From: Soonwooa buanensis
GTDB taxonomy: Bacteria > Bacteroidota > Bacteroidia > Flavobacteriales > Weeksellaceae
Direction of reading: 5' to 3'
Assembly: GCF_900167905.1 (NCBI RefSeq)
Contig: NZ_FUYZ01000004.1
Coordinates: 186,649-250,648, forward strand
DNA length: 64,000 nucleotides
Shown here in pieces: positions 7,304-17,036 of this stretch. The position numbers and the translations under genes are program-made. Position 1 is the first letter of the stretch, and each line of letters begins with the position of its first letter. A model generated the notes under the pieces. That model saw only the letters and a list, made by a program, of their open reading frames with translations, searched no databases and was not told the origin of the DNA.

Positions 7304-9931
7304 ATGCGCATTGAGAAAATACAAGTTTTACGCGGTCCAAATATTTGGAGTATAAGAAGAAAAAAGCTTATCCAAATGCGCTTAAATTTGGAAGAATTAG
7401 AAGATTTTCCGACAAATAAAATCGATGGTTTTAGAGAAAGAATAGAAGCTTTGCTACCGTCAATGTACGCGCATCGCTGTTCCGAAGGGGAAGCAGGTGG
7501 ATTCTTCAAGCGTATCGAAATGGGAACTTGGATGGGACATGTCATCGAGCATATTGCTTTAGAAATTCAACATTTAGCAGGGATGTCGGTTGGCTTTGGA
7601 CGTACAAGAGAGACCAAAACACCAGGCACTTACAATGTTGTTTTTGACTACGTAGAAGAGAAAGTTGGCGTCTTTGCTGCGGAAGAATCTGTGAAGATTG
7701 CGCAAGCTTTGATAGACAACACCGATTATAACATTGCAGATTGCGTTCAAAAATTAAAAGAAATTCGCGAGCAAGAACGTCTTGGTCCATCAACAGGAAG
7801 TATTGTAGAAGAAGCCGTTTCGCGTGACATTCCATGGATTCGATTAGGCAGAAATTCTTTAGTTCAGTTGGGTTACGGTGTTAATCAGCAACGTTTCCAA
7901 GCGACAATTACAGGTAACACGAGCAGTATTGCCGTGGATATTGCTTGTAATAAAGAGCTAACTAAAAAAATGTTGGATGATGCGGCGATTCCTGTTCCGA
8001 CGGGAGGCTTGGTTAGCGATGTTGAGCAATTAGAATCTGTTATTAAAAAAATAGGTTATCCGATTGTTATTAAACCTTTGGATGGCAATCACGGGCGTGG
8101 ACAAACCATAAATGTAACCGATTGGGAAACCGCAAAAATTGGTTTAGAACATGCTCAAAATGTCTCTAGACGTGTTATCGTTGAAAAATATGTTACAGGT
8201 TTTGACTTCCGAGTTTTGGTGATTAATCACAAAATGGTAGCTGCAGCGAGGAGAGTTCCTGCGCATATTATTGGGGATGGCGAAAATAATATTCAGTATT
8301 TAATAGATCTTGAAAACCAAGATCCGCGCAGAGGTTATGGCCACGAAAATGTTTTAACAGAAATAAAAGTTGACAAAGATACCAACGAGCTTCTCGAAAA
8401 ATTAGAATATTCATTAGAAACAATTCCTCAAAAAGGTGAAATCGTCTATCTAAAGTCCACAGCCAATCTTTCTACTGGAGGAACTTCCATTGATGTTACC
8501 GAAATGGTGCATCCCGAAAACATAACCATGATGGAACGTATTTCCAGAATCATTGGTTTGGATGTTTGCGGTGTCGATGTTATGGCAGAAAATCTGACGC
8601 AACCGCTTAAGGAAAGTGGCGGCGCAATTTTAGAAGTTAATGCAGCGCCAGGCTTTAGAATGCATTTGGCACCAAGTGAAGGTCTTCCAAGAAATGTTGC
8701 TGCACCAGTCGTTGATATGTTGTATCCACAGGGGAAAGAATGTCGAATCCCAATTATGGCGGTTACGGGGACCAACGGTAAAACTACGACGACAAGGATT
8801 CTTTCTCACATTGTTAAAAACAGTGGTTATCGCGTAGGTTTTACAACTTCTGACGGTATTTATATTCAGAATACCATGTTGTCAAAAGGCGATACAACAG
8901 GACCTTTGTCGGCAGAATTTATCCTAAAAGATCCAACGGTTGAGTTCGCGGTTTTAGAAACAGCGAGAGGCGGAATTCTCCGTTCTGGACTTGGTTTCTC
9001 AAGATGTGATGTTGGGGTTTTAACCAATATTAAAGAAGATCATTTAGGGCTTAATGATATCCACACGCTCAAAGATTTAACACGAGTAAAACGTGTCGTT
9101 TTAGACAGTGTCAAAAAAGATGGTTGGGCAATTCTAAATGCTGGCGACGAATATTCCATGAAAATCAAAAATGATTTGGATTGCAGAGTCGCGATTTTTA
9201 GTATGGATGAAAACAATCCTTATATTCAAAAATATGCGAAAGAAGGCAAGACGACTTGCGTTTTCGAAGACGGTTATGTAACCATCAAAAAAGGTGAGTG
9301 GAAAATCCGCATCGAAAAAGTGAAAAACATCCCGATTACGATGGAAGGCAAAGCCCGTTTTATGATCGAAAATGTTTTGGCAGCATCTTTGGCGGCTTAC
9401 GTTTACGGTTTCGAAATCCAAAACATTGCACAAGCCTTGACCACTTTTATCCCGAGTGCGCAGTTGACGCCGGGACGACTTAATATCTTTAAGTTTAAAA
9501 ACTTTAAAGTGATGATCGATTTTGCCCACAATCCTGCGGGTTACGAAGCTATCGAAGACTTTCTGAAAAACGTCGAATCCAACAAAAAAATCGGTATTAT
9601 TTCTGGCGTTGGCGACCGCCGTGACGAGGACATCCGCGAGTGTGGTAAGATTGCAGGTCGCATGTTCGATCATATCATTATCCGCAGCGAAAAGCATTTG
9701 CGAGGCCGCGAAGAGGAAGAAATCAACAATCTCATCATCGAGGGCATCAACAGCTCGGGCAGAGAAGTCAGCTATGAGATTATTCCGAAAGAAATCGAAG
9801 CTCTAAAACACGCCATGAGCATGGCGGAGGACGGCATGTTTATCACCGCGCTCAGCGACGTTTTGACCAACGCTATCGAGCTGGTGCAGGACTATCAGCA
9901 CCGCGAGATGATGGAGGACAACATATTATAA
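7304..9931 (+). CDS. cphA: Cyanophycin synthetase
   Basis: An 875-aa cyanophycin synthetase with the expected order: an N-terminal domain (1-160), an ATP-grasp domain (about 215-475, with I-L-E-V-N-A-A-P-G-F at 442-451) and a Mur-ligase-like domain (from about 484, P-loop G-T-N-G-K-T at 489-494). The two ATP-using halves add aspartate to the backbone and arginine to its side chain. Length matches cyanobacterial CphA. The gene is divergent from cphB-iaaA, forming a self-contained storage polymer locus. The last few hundred bases are visibly richer in G and C than the rest of the gene, and this continues into the intergenic element behind it. Confidence 0.95.
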   Translation: MRIEKIQVLRGPNIWSIRRKKLIQMRLNLEELEDFPTNKIDGFRERIEALLPSMYAHRCSEGEAGGFFKRIEMGTWMGHVIEHIALEIQHLAGMSVGFGRTRETKTPGTYNVVFDYVEEKVGVFAAEESVKIAQALIDNTDYNIADCVQKLKEIREQERLGPSTGSIVEEAVSRDIPWIRLGRNSLVQLGYGVNQQRFQATITGNTSSIAVDIACNKELTKKMLDDAAIPVPTGGLVSDVEQLESVIKKIGYPIVIKPLDGNHGRGQTINVTDWETAKIGLEHAQNVSRRVIVEKYVTGFDFRVLVINHKMVAAARRVPAHIIGDGENNIQYLIDLENQDPRRGYGHENVLTEIKVDKDTNELLEKLEYSLETIPQKGEIVYLKSTANLSTGGTSIDVTEMVHPENITMMERISRIIGLDVCGVDVMAENLTQPLKESGGAILEVNAAPGFRMHLAPSEGLPRNVAAPVVDMLYPQGKECRIPIMAVTGTNGKTTTTRILSHIVKNSGYRVGFTTSDGIYIQNTMLSKGDTTGPLSAEFILKDPTVEFAVLETARGGILRSGLGFSRCDVGVLTNIKEDHLGLNDIHTLKDLTRVKRVVLDSVKKDGWAILNAGDEYSMKIKNDLDCRVAIFSMDENNPYIQKYAKEGKTTCVFEDGYVTIKKGEWKIRIEKVKNIPITMEGKARFMIENVLAASLAAYVYGFEIQNIAQALTTFIPSAQLTPGRLNIFKFKNFKVMIDFAHNPAGYEAIEDFLKNVESNKKIGIISGVGDRRDEDIRECGKIAGRMFDHIIIRSEKHLRGREEEEINNLIIEGINSSGREVSYEIIPKEIEALKHAMSMAEDGMFITALSDVLTNAIELVQDYQHREMMEDNIL

Positions 9932-9968
9932 TTTCAGAAGCTGGGTCGTAAGACTTAGCTTTTTTATT

Positions 9969-10090
9969 TGGGCGGCATTTCGGGCTATTCAGGGGTTTCG
10001 TCTTCAGAAACCCGAACTTTCCCCAAGCATTTCTTCAGACCGCTCCTTGCAGTCGCGCCCTTACTATCCCGGCCGCGACTACTAACCGCC
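9969..10090. repeat. GC-rich palindromic intergenic element C
   Basis: An island of G/C-rich sequence between cphA and the next genes. It begins with GGGCGGC and ends with AACCGCC, giving inverted ends. It contains a GGGTTTC/GAAACCC hairpin (9993-9999, 10007-10013) and an AGTCGCG/CGCGACT hairpin (10051-10057, 10074-10080). It shares the word TGCAGTCGC with elements A and B but is otherwise different, so it is probably a second family of extragenic palindromes. Confidence 0.55.
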
Positions 10091-10098
10091 ATAATTGT

Positions 10099-10138
10099 AA
10101 AACAAAAAATCCTATCATTCGATAGGATTTTTTGTTTT
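10099..10138. terminator. Bidirectional terminator between cphA and the aquaporin operon
   Basis: Perfect 18-bp stem, 10099-10116 with 10121-10138, ATTC loop, with A and T runs on the two sides. It covers the stop codon of the small minus-strand gene ending at 10115. Confidence 0.85.
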
Positions 10139-10288
10139 ATTTAAACTTAAGTAGCAACTTATCATCATCAAAACTAAAGGGATAATTCGTAACCAAAATA
10201 GCCAGTCATAATCTTTTGAAAATATTAAGTTTAATACCAAAAGAATTAGCGCAACTATTATTAAGCTTATTTTAAATTTATTACGCAT
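10115..10288 (-). CDS. Very small two-helix membrane protein downstream of aqpZ
   Basis: A 57-aa protein starting at the ATG at 10288, whose first codons overlap the last codons and stop of the aquaporin gene by 8 bases, a typical translational-coupling arrangement. It has two hydrophobic segments (about residues 7-21 and 29-46) joined by a short K-D-Y-D-W loop, and ends K-T-K-N-P-I-E. The longer in-frame ORF up to 10408 runs inside aqpZ and is not convincing. Its stop codon lies in the terminator stem. Function is unknown; it may be a genuine small gene or a by-product of read-through. Confidence 0.5.
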   Translation of the reverse strand: MRNKFKISLIIVALILLVLNLIFSKDYDWLFWLRIIPLVLMMISCYLSLNKTKNPIE

Positions 10289-11009
10289 TTGCAACTTCTT
10301 CGTCAGTTCTTTGCAAAAGGAATTTGTAGATGGCACCACCAACAATTGCTCCCAAGATTGGCGCAACCCAGAATAACCATAACTGCGACATCGCTTGTCC
10401 ACCAACAAAAACAGCTTGAGAAAGTGATCTTGCAGGGTTAACAGATGTATTTGTAATTGGGATCGAAATCAAGTGGATCAATGTAAGACCTAGACCAATC
10501 GCGATACCCGCAAATTTTCCGTTCGCGAATTTATCCGTTGCTCCCATAATGATGATTAAGAAAAAGCAAGTCAATAAAAACTCAGTCATAAAGGCTTGTT
10601 GCATCGAATAGCTTTTACCAAAATAGACGGCGGACTCGTAGAAGTTAGTAGCAAAGGATCCAGCGCTGCCATCGCCAACACCACCATTGATGAAGCTAAG
10701 CGCACCAGCAGCTGCAATCGCACCAACACATTGTGCCACAATGTACGGCACCAATTCTTTAGCAGAAAATCTTCCACCCGCGAAAAGCCCAAAAGAAACC
10801 GCTGGGTTGAAGTGACCTCCAGAGATATGACCAACAGCATAAGCCATCGTCAAAACCGTAAGACCAAAAGCCAAAGCAACACCAACCAAAAGGATACCCA
10901 TTTGTCCCGTGCTTGCAGGGGCAATTTGAGAAGCGAAAATAGCACTTCCGCAACCTCCGAATACTAACCAAAATGTGCCGAAAAATTCAGCAAATAATTT
11001 TTTTGTCAT
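10281..11009 (-). CDS. aqpZ: Aquaporin Z-like water channel
   Basis: A 242-aa MIP-family protein with six membrane helices and both pore motifs, H-F-N-P-A-V-S in the first half and S-V-N-P-A-R-S in the second. The NPA pairs, and a first helix reading [12 protein letters not shown], match AqpZ water channels rather than glycerol facilitators. I choose the ATG at 11009 ([10 protein letters not shown]) because the alternative at 11036 lies within the probable -7 promoter box (11034-11041). The small membrane gene at 10115 overlaps its 3' end. Confidence 0.92.
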   Translation of the reverse strand: MTKKLFAEFFGTFWLVFGGCGSAIFASQIAPASTGQMGILLVGVALAFGLTVLTMAYAVGHISGGHFNPAVSFGLFAGGRFSAKELVPYIVAQCVGAIAAAGALSFINGGVGDGSAGSFATNFYESAVYFGKSYSMQQAFMTEFLLTCFFLIIIMGATDKFANGKFAGIAIGLGLTLIHLISIPITNTSVNPARSLSQAVFVGGQAMSQLWLFWVAPILGAIVGGAIYKFLLQRTDEEVANA

Positions 11010-11033
11010 AGTTTGAAATTTTTTTGTGTCTAT

Positions 11034-11041
11034 CAAATGTA
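11034..11041 (-). promoter_or_regulatory. Candidate -7 box of the aqpZ promoter
   Basis: On the minus strand it reads TACATTTG, a full match to TAnnTTTG, 24 bases before the ATG at 11009. A TTG lies 15 bases further upstream, slightly closer than usual. It supports the shorter aqpZ start. Confidence 0.5.
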
Positions 11042-11143
11042 GTATAATTTTTAATACAATTCTTATTTCATCGGACTAAACTGGCAACTTTGTCCTATTT
11101 TTTTAGTGGTTCGGTTTTTGTCCCGATTTAGAAAAGAGAAAAT

Positions 11144-12136
11144 ATGGCAATTAAATATTCGGTGTTAGATTTAGCAACTATTATTAAAGGCGATAATCTT
11201 AGCCAGACTTTTGATAAATCTGTTAGAGCGGCACAAAAAGCAGAGGAATTAGGTTTTACAAGATATTGGTTTTCGGAGCATCATAATATGCCCAATGTTG
11301 CGAGTGCGGCGACTTCTTTATTAATAGGACATGTTGCATCACAAACCAAAACCTTAAGAATTGGTTCTGGTGGCATTATGTTACCCAACCATTCGACATT
11401 GTCCGTTGCAGAACAATTTGGGACTTTGGAAGCGCTTTATCCCAACAGAATCGACTTAGGTCTAGGAAGAGCACCGGGAACGGATATGCTGACGGCAAGC
11501 ATTTTGCGCCGAGGACAACTGGATAACAATTATAATTTTGAATTTCATATTCAAGAGCTTCGACAATATTTAAGTTTAGAAAATAAAAATTCAAAAGTTA
11601 GAGCAATTCCTGGAGAAGGAGCGGATGTTCCGTTATATATGTTAGGATCGTCGACAGACAGCGCTTTTCTTGCTGCAAAGTTAGGCTTGCCTTATGCGTT
11701 TGCTGCACATTTTGCACCATCACAAATGGAAGTTGCTTTTGAGATTTATGAAGAACATTTTCAACCAAGTGAGGTTTTAGATAAACCTTATAAAATGGCG
11801 TGTATTAATATTATTGCCGCTGATACAGTCGAAGAAGCGCATTATTTGTCGACGTCGCATTTTCAAGCTTTTGTTAATATTTTGACAGATCAGCGTCAAC
11901 CACTTTTGCCACCTGAAGAAACGCAATTGGGCGATATGTCTAATGAGTTGGCTGTTCATCTTAACAGAATGTCTGCCAAAACCTTTGTTGGAGATAAAGA
12001 ACTTTTAGAAAAGAAATTATCAGATTTTGTAAAGTTGAATAAAGTAGACGAAATAATTGTGTCGGGACATATTTATGATTTCGCTGCTAAGCTTCATTCC
12101 TACGAAATCGCTACTGAGGTTTTGAAAGTTTTGTAA
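11144..12136 (+). CDS. Luciferase-like (LLM class) flavin-dependent oxidoreductase
   Basis: A 330-aa TIM-barrel flavin monooxygenase-like protein of the bacterial luciferase family. Recognisable are Y-W-F-S-E-H-H-N at about 42-49, R-I-G-S-G-G-I-M-L-P-N-H around 73-84, and R-I-D-L-G-L-G-R-A-P-G-T near 105-116, all common in MsnO8/YhbW-type members. These use reduced flavin from a partner reductase; the substrate cannot be told from sequence. It stands alone, transcribed divergently from aqpZ, and ends in a bidirectional terminator shared with nuoN. Confidence 0.85.
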   Translation: MAIKYSVLDLATIIKGDNLSQTFDKSVRAAQKAEELGFTRYWFSEHHNMPNVASAATSLLIGHVASQTKTLRIGSGGIMLPNHSTLSVAEQFGTLEALYPNRIDLGLGRAPGTDMLTASILRRGQLDNNYNFEFHIQELRQYLSLENKNSKVRAIPGEGADVPLYMLGSSTDSAFLAAKLGLPYAFAAHFAPSQMEVAFEIYEEHFQPSEVLDKPYKMACINIIAADTVEEAHYLSTSHFQAFVNILTDQRQPLLPPEETQLGDMSNELAVHLNRMSAKTFVGDKELLEKKLSDFVKLNKVDEIIVSGHIYDFAAKLHSYEIATEVLKVL

Positions 12137-12193
12137 GTCTTTTAAACCAAAATTTTATAGACAATTATTTAGTTTTAAACTTAATTTAAAAAC

Positions 12194-12224
12194 AAAAAAG
12201 CTTCAGAAGAACTGAAGCTTTTTT
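12194..12224. terminator. Bidirectional terminator between the LLM oxidoreductase and nuoN
   Basis: 13-bp stem at 12194-12206 and 12212-12224 with A and T runs on either side; it separates two convergent genes. Confidence 0.85.
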
Positions 12225-12231
12225 AATTTTA

Positions 12232-13614
12232 TTAAAGTCCAAATTGTTTGACAAACAAATCTGGATAAACACCTAGACTGATGATGGCGAAAATAATAAC
12301 AACAGCCACAATGTTGTAAGTGATGCTTACTTTTTCTGAAGTGTTGAATGTACTTTCTTTATAGAAAAACATCGCAATGATTAATCGTAAATAATAAGCG
12401 ATACTCAATGCAGAACCGAAAACTGCGATTAATACTAAGAATTCGAAACCACCTTTAATTGCTTGGTTGAATAACGAAAACTTAGCCATGAATCCTGCTG
12501 TTAAAGGAATACCAGCCATTGATATCATCGAAACTGCTGCTGCAATTGCCAATAATGGATGTCTTTTTCCTAAACCGTTAAAGGCATTGAAAGAGGTTTC
12601 TCTTTTCACTTTTTCTACCCAAATTAATGCCATGAAAACACCAACCGTAGACAACGAATAAGCGAATAGATAGAATGCTAAGTTATAAGGTGAAAGGCTA
12701 TTCATTCCGAAGAAAATTAGCGTCACGTAACCAGCATGCGAAACACTCGAATAAGCCAACATACGTTTTGCGTTGGTTTGTACCAATCCCATTACGTTTG
12801 CTAATAGCAAAGTCACGATTAATAATACGCCAACAATGTTAATCCATTCTCCAACGATTCCTCCAAATGCGATGGTCATTAATTTTAAGAACGCAAAGAA
12901 ACCTGCGATTTTAACAACCGTTGCCATGAAAGCTGTAATCAATGATGGTGCACCTTGGTATACGTCTGGACTCCACATGTGGAAAGGCGCTAACGATACT
13001 TTGAAAGCCATTGCGGATAACATAAGAATCGATCCAACAACTAGCATCAAATTCTTAGGATTGTTAATCGCGAACGAACTTATTTGATAAAGATCAAAAC
13101 TACCAGCAGATCCGTAAACTAATGCGACACCGAATAATAAAAACCCTGTTGCAAAAGCTCCCATCAAGAAATACTTCATTGAGGCTTCTGTAGAGCGAAG
13201 GTCAGTTTTGTTACTTCCTGCCATTACATATAATGGGATAGAAAGGATTTCGATACCGATGAATAATGTTACTAAATTTTGATAACCGAAAAGTACAACA
13301 CCACCAGATAAAGAAATTAGCATTAACGCATACAATTCTGATTGGTGACTTCTATGATTACTAAATGCAAATCCTCCGATAAAGAAAATTAGCAAAGTCG
13401 TTACGATAGATATTTTGGTAAACAAAGCAGCATTAGTACTGTAATCGAACATCGTTTTGTAGGCTGCGAAAAACTCGCAATCTGGAAGATAACTTACATA
13501 TAAAGCTACTAACAATCCTGCAATGCCGATGTATCTTGAATATTTGCCTTGTTCGAAAACGCCAGCAAATAATGCTAAAACTGCGGTAATGAATAATACT
13601 ATAAAAACACTCAT
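12232..13614 (-). CDS. nuoN: NADH-quinone oxidoreductase subunit N
   Basis: A 460-aa antiporter-like membrane subunit of complex I, last gene of the nuo operon. It is polytopic throughout, with the conserved proton-path region K-V-S-L-A-P-F-H-M-W-S-P-D-V-Y-Q-G-A-P and the membrane glutamate in L-F-I-G-I-E-I-L-S. Slightly shorter than the usual 480-490 aa, with the loss near the N-terminus. It lies 15 bases after nuoM and ends 8 bases before the terminator stem. Confidence 0.95.
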   Translation of the reverse strand: MSVFIVLFITAVLALFAGVFEQGKYSRYIGIAGLLVALYVSYLPDCEFFAAYKTMFDYSTNAALFTKISIVTTLLIFFIGGFAFSNHRSHQSELYALMLISLSGGVVLFGYQNLVTLFIGIEILSIPLYVMAGSNKTDLRSTEASMKYFLMGAFATGFLLFGVALVYGSAGSFDLYQISSFAINNPKNLMLVVGSILMLSAMAFKVSLAPFHMWSPDVYQGAPSLITAFMATVVKIAGFFAFLKLMTIAFGGIVGEWINIVGVLLIVTLLLANVMGLVQTNAKRMLAYSSVSHAGYVTLIFFGMNSLSPYNLAFYLFAYSLSTVGVFMALIWVEKVKRETSFNAFNGLGKRHPLLAIAAAVSMISMAGIPLTAGFMAKFSLFNQAIKGGFEFLVLIAVFGSALSIAYYLRLIIAMFFYKESTFNTSEKVSITYNIVAVVIIFAIISLGVYPDLFVKQFGL

Positions 13615-13629
13615 TTTTTATATATCAAA

Positions 13630-15132
13630 TTAACTTATCATTGATAAGAAGATAAACTTCAACGAACTACCCACCATTTCGATAATAACTTGTGGGAAAA
13701 TACCCATAAGAATTACAAAAACAGATAAACTTGCAAGAACTGAAAACTCTGCAGTCGAAAGATCTTTTGCGGTTGATAATAACATGTCATCTGTCTTACC
13801 AAACATTGCTTTTCCGTATAATCTCAACATGTACACGGCACACAAGATTACTGTTAATCCTGATAAAACGCCCATGATGAGGTTATAATCAAAAACTGAT
13901 TTAAGAAGGATAAATTCTCCGATAAATCCGTTGGTTAATGGCACCGCCATAGAACCTAGTAAGATGATCATGAAAAGAATTGCAAACTTGGGTGCGATTT
14001 TCGCCAGGCCACCCATTTGTCTAATATCTCTTGTTTTAAATCTTTTATAAAGAATATCAGCACAGTAGAATAAACCTACAACGTTGATACCGTGTGCAAA
14101 TGTCTGTACCAAAGCACCTTCTGCGCCTTCGATAACCAATGACGCTGGATTTGCAAGTCGCACTGTCAAAATTGCAGAAGCAAAAATCCCTGCAACCATC
14201 AAGCCTACGTGAGATAGGGAAGAGTAAGCTATAATTCTTTTAGAATCGTTGTTGACAATGGCGATTAATGCACCATAAATAACACCGACAACTGCAAGAA
14301 TAACAACAATATCTCCCGAAATTCCGCCAATTGCTAAAGGTGTAATCGGTAATAAATATCTTAAAACACCATAAACAGCCATTTTTAACATGATACCAGA
14401 TAACAACATCGAACCTTGTGTTGGTGAATAAGTATACGTATCTGGTTGCCATGTATGGAACGGAAATACTGGTAATTTAACTGCAAATGCAAAGAATATA
14501 AACCAGAATATAACCGTCTGCTGATTAAGATTAAGCGCTGCGTTGTACATATCCGTTACCGCAAACGATGCCGAATAGTTGTAAACGTAGATGAAACCAA
14601 GTAACATAAATAAAGACCCAACAAATGTGTAAACAAAGAATTTTGTTGTGAATTTAATACGTTTGTCTTCTTGTCCCCAAACGCCAGCAATAAGCCAAAT
14701 CGGGATCAAAGTTACTTCCCAGAAGATGTAGAATAACAAACCATCCAATGCTGTGAAAACTCCAATTAATCCAAATTGCATTAATAAGATTAACGCATAA
14801 AAATTGTTGTTGTAAGGCTTGTTTTCGTTGTATGAAGAAAGTATGATTAATGGTACTAAAATATTAGTTAGTATCACCAAAAGCATACTCATCCCATCTA
14901 TCCCGAAATGAAGTGTACTGTTAATAAACTGAAACCAAGGATATTGGATTTCGTATTGTAATCTAGAATCTACCGTTGGTCCAAAATCAAAATTGGATAA
15001 CATATAGAATGCTAAAAACATTTGTATAAACGCAATTGCCAGCGCAAGATGCTTGCTAGAAGAATTTCTCCATGCAAAAACCAATCCCGAACCTACAAGA
15101 GGTAATAGTAATAGTGTTGCTAAATATGACAT
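13630..15132 (-). CDS. nuoM: NADH-quinone oxidoreductase subunit M
   Basis: A 500-aa antiporter-like subunit of the complex I membrane arm. Signatures are F-Y-I-F-W-E-V-T-L-I-P (membrane glutamate) and K-L-P-V-F-P-F-H-T-W-Q-P-D-T-Y-T-Y-S-P. The start is 2 bases after nuoL, so translation is probably coupled. Confidence 0.95.
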   Translation of the reverse strand: MSYLATLLLLPLVGSGLVFAWRNSSSKHLALAIAFIQMFLAFYMLSNFDFGPTVDSRLQYEIQYPWFQFINSTLHFGIDGMSMLLVILTNILVPLIILSSYNENKPYNNNFYALILLMQFGLIGVFTALDGLLFYIFWEVTLIPIWLIAGVWGQEDKRIKFTTKFFVYTFVGSLFMLLGFIYVYNYSASFAVTDMYNAALNLNQQTVIFWFIFFAFAVKLPVFPFHTWQPDTYTYSPTQGSMLLSGIMLKMAVYGVLRYLLPITPLAIGGISGDIVVILAVVGVIYGALIAIVNNDSKRIIAYSSLSHVGLMVAGIFASAILTVRLANPASLVIEGAEGALVQTFAHGINVVGLFYCADILYKRFKTRDIRQMGGLAKIAPKFAILFMIILLGSMAVPLTNGFIGEFILLKSVFDYNLIMGVLSGLTVILCAVYMLRLYGKAMFGKTDDMLLSTAKDLSTAEFSVLASLSVFVILMGIFPQVIIEMVGSSLKFIFLSMIS

Positions 15133-15134
15133 TA

Positions 15135-17030
15135 CTATTTCAATAAAAAGTTAATAATTAAAATTATTCCGATTGCTAAAGACATGATCAAAACATAGTT
15201 TTCGACCTTACCATTTTGCAATCTCTTCGCTGCTCTACCAGAGTCTGCTGCGCCTAGTCCAATGAAAGTTACAATCGGATCAAGAACAGATCTATCGAAC
15301 ATTGACGCTGCTTTACCAAGTCCTTCAACTGGTTTTACAACACAAGCTTGATATATTTCGTCGATAAACAACTTCTTTGCAGAAAGTCTTTCCCAACCAG
15401 TGTATTCTTCTTCTGGAAGCGCCACTTTCTTTTTGTTAACATAGATATTTTTAACAACGAAGAAGATAACAACAACCATAATAATCGTTAGCGCTAACAA
15501 AATCATTTCGATGTTAAACGGAATCTCAGCCGCAGCTTGTGGATATTTGTAAACTTTACTTAACCAATGTGCCAAGTTTTGATATTCGCCATGTCCAATA
15601 AAATGCGGAAGATTGATGAAACCACCAACTACTGAAAGAATCGCTAGAACAATTAATGGAATCGTCATAGAAGCTGGACTTTCGTGGATGTGCTTCTTTT
15701 GTTCTTCAGTTCCACGGAAATCTCCGAAGAAGGTTAAGAACAATAATCTGAACATATAGATCGCTGTCATTGCAGCACTAAATAATGTCAATGCCCAAAG
15801 AATAGGACTTTTTTCGTAAATCGTTACTAAAATTTCGTCTTTAGAAATCATACCTGACAATGGCGGAACACCACAAATTGCCAAAGTACCGATTAAGAAT
15901 GTCCAATAAGTTACTGGGATTTTCTTTCTAAGTCCTCCCATAAAGCGCATATCTTGTTCGCCACTCATTGCGTGGATTACAGATCCTGCACCTAAGAATA
16001 ATAAAGCTTTGAAGAAGGCATGCGTCATAACATGGAACATACCAGTTGTATAAGCGCCTGCGCCCAAAGCAATAAACATAAAACCTAACTGGGAAACAGT
16101 AGAGTAGGCCAATACTTTTTTGATATCGTTTTGTCTTAAACCAATGAAAGCTGCAACCAAAGATGTTGCTAAACCGATTAACAAAATTACATTAAGTGTT
16201 GTCGGTGCTAAAGTGAATAAGAAATTAGATCTTACGACTAAATAAATACCCGCAGTTACCATCGTTGCAGCGTGGATTAAAGCTGAAACTGGCGTTGGTC
16301 CAGCCATCGCATCTGGCAACCAAGTGAAAAGTGGAAGCTGAGCAGATTTACCAACAGCCCCAACGAATAAACACATTGTGATGAAGATAATCGCATTGCC
16401 ATCCAATTCAAAAACTGTTGAATTTTCTGCAACGCTCAAGAAGTCAATCGCGTTAAGATGATGTGCTAAAGCAAAAATACCTAACAACAATCCTAAGTCA
16501 CCAATACGGTTCATGATAAAGGCTTTACGAGCTGCTTTACCATATTCAACATTGTCGTACCAGAAACCAATTAATAGGTAAGAACAAAGTCCTACACCTT
16601 CCCATCCGATAAATAGGATAAGATAATTGCTTCCCAATACCAATAACAACATCGAGAAGATGAAAAGATTTAGGTATGTAAAAAATTTATAAAAACCTTT
16701 GTCATGGCTCATATAACCAATAGAATAAAGGTGAATCAACGACCCGATTCCTGTAATAATCATCACCATCATGATTGATAGTTGATCAACTTGGAACCCG
16801 AAGTTAACCTGCATCCCATTAACTGTGAACCACTCAAATGCTTTTACAATAACAGGCGCGCTATCTTTTGACATTCCTATAAAGATGCTAACAGCAATAA
16901 GGAAAGATCCAAAAACAACCAAAGTTGCTAATCCTCCAACAAGAGTTTTAGGAAGATTTTTCCCAAACAAACCATTGATGAGGAAACCTGCTAATGGTAA
17001 AAGAATAATTGCGTAAACTAAATTTTCCAT
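15135..17030 (-). CDS. nuoL: NADH-quinone oxidoreductase subunit L
   Basis: A 631-aa antiporter-like subunit with the long C-terminal lateral helix extension typical of NuoL. Visible are F-I-G-W-E-G-V-G-L-C-S-Y and K-S-A-Q-L-P-L-F-T-W-L-P-D-A-M-A-G-P-T-P-V-S. The C-terminal 100 residues form the lateral helix and a final membrane anchor. Preceded by nuoK with 6 bases between. Confidence 0.96.
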   Translation of the reverse strand: MENLVYAIILLPLAGFLINGLFGKNLPKTLVGGLATLVVFGSFLIAVSIFIGMSKDSAPVIVKAFEWFTVNGMQVNFGFQVDQLSIMMVMIITGIGSLIHLYSIGYMSHDKGFYKFFTYLNLFIFSMLLLVLGSNYLILFIGWEGVGLCSYLLIGFWYDNVEYGKAARKAFIMNRIGDLGLLLGIFALAHHLNAIDFLSVAENSTVFELDGNAIIFITMCLFVGAVGKSAQLPLFTWLPDAMAGPTPVSALIHAATMVTAGIYLVVRSNFLFTLAPTTLNVILLIGLATSLVAAFIGLRQNDIKKVLAYSTVSQLGFMFIALGAGAYTTGMFHVMTHAFFKALLFLGAGSVIHAMSGEQDMRFMGGLRKKIPVTYWTFLIGTLAICGVPPLSGMISKDEILVTIYEKSPILWALTLFSAAMTAIYMFRLLFLTFFGDFRGTEEQKKHIHESPASMTIPLIVLAILSVVGGFINLPHFIGHGEYQNLAHWLSKVYKYPQAAAEIPFNIEMILLALTIIMVVVIFFVVKNIYVNKKKVALPEEEYTGWERLSAKKLFIDEIYQACVVKPVEGLGKAASMFDRSVLDPIVTFIGLGAADSGRAAKRLQNGKVENYVLIMSLAIGIILIINFLLK

Positions 17031-17036
17031 TCCTAA

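Noticed and set aside
9134..9697. A 187-codon minus-strand frame inside cphA
   Set aside because: It is antisense to the Mur-ligase-like domain of cphA and has no recognisable domain or promoter.
10115..10408. A 97-aa minus-strand frame reaching into aqpZ
   Set aside because: The first 40 codons overlap aqpZ in another frame and look random; only the part from the ATG at 10288 shows membrane-protein character.
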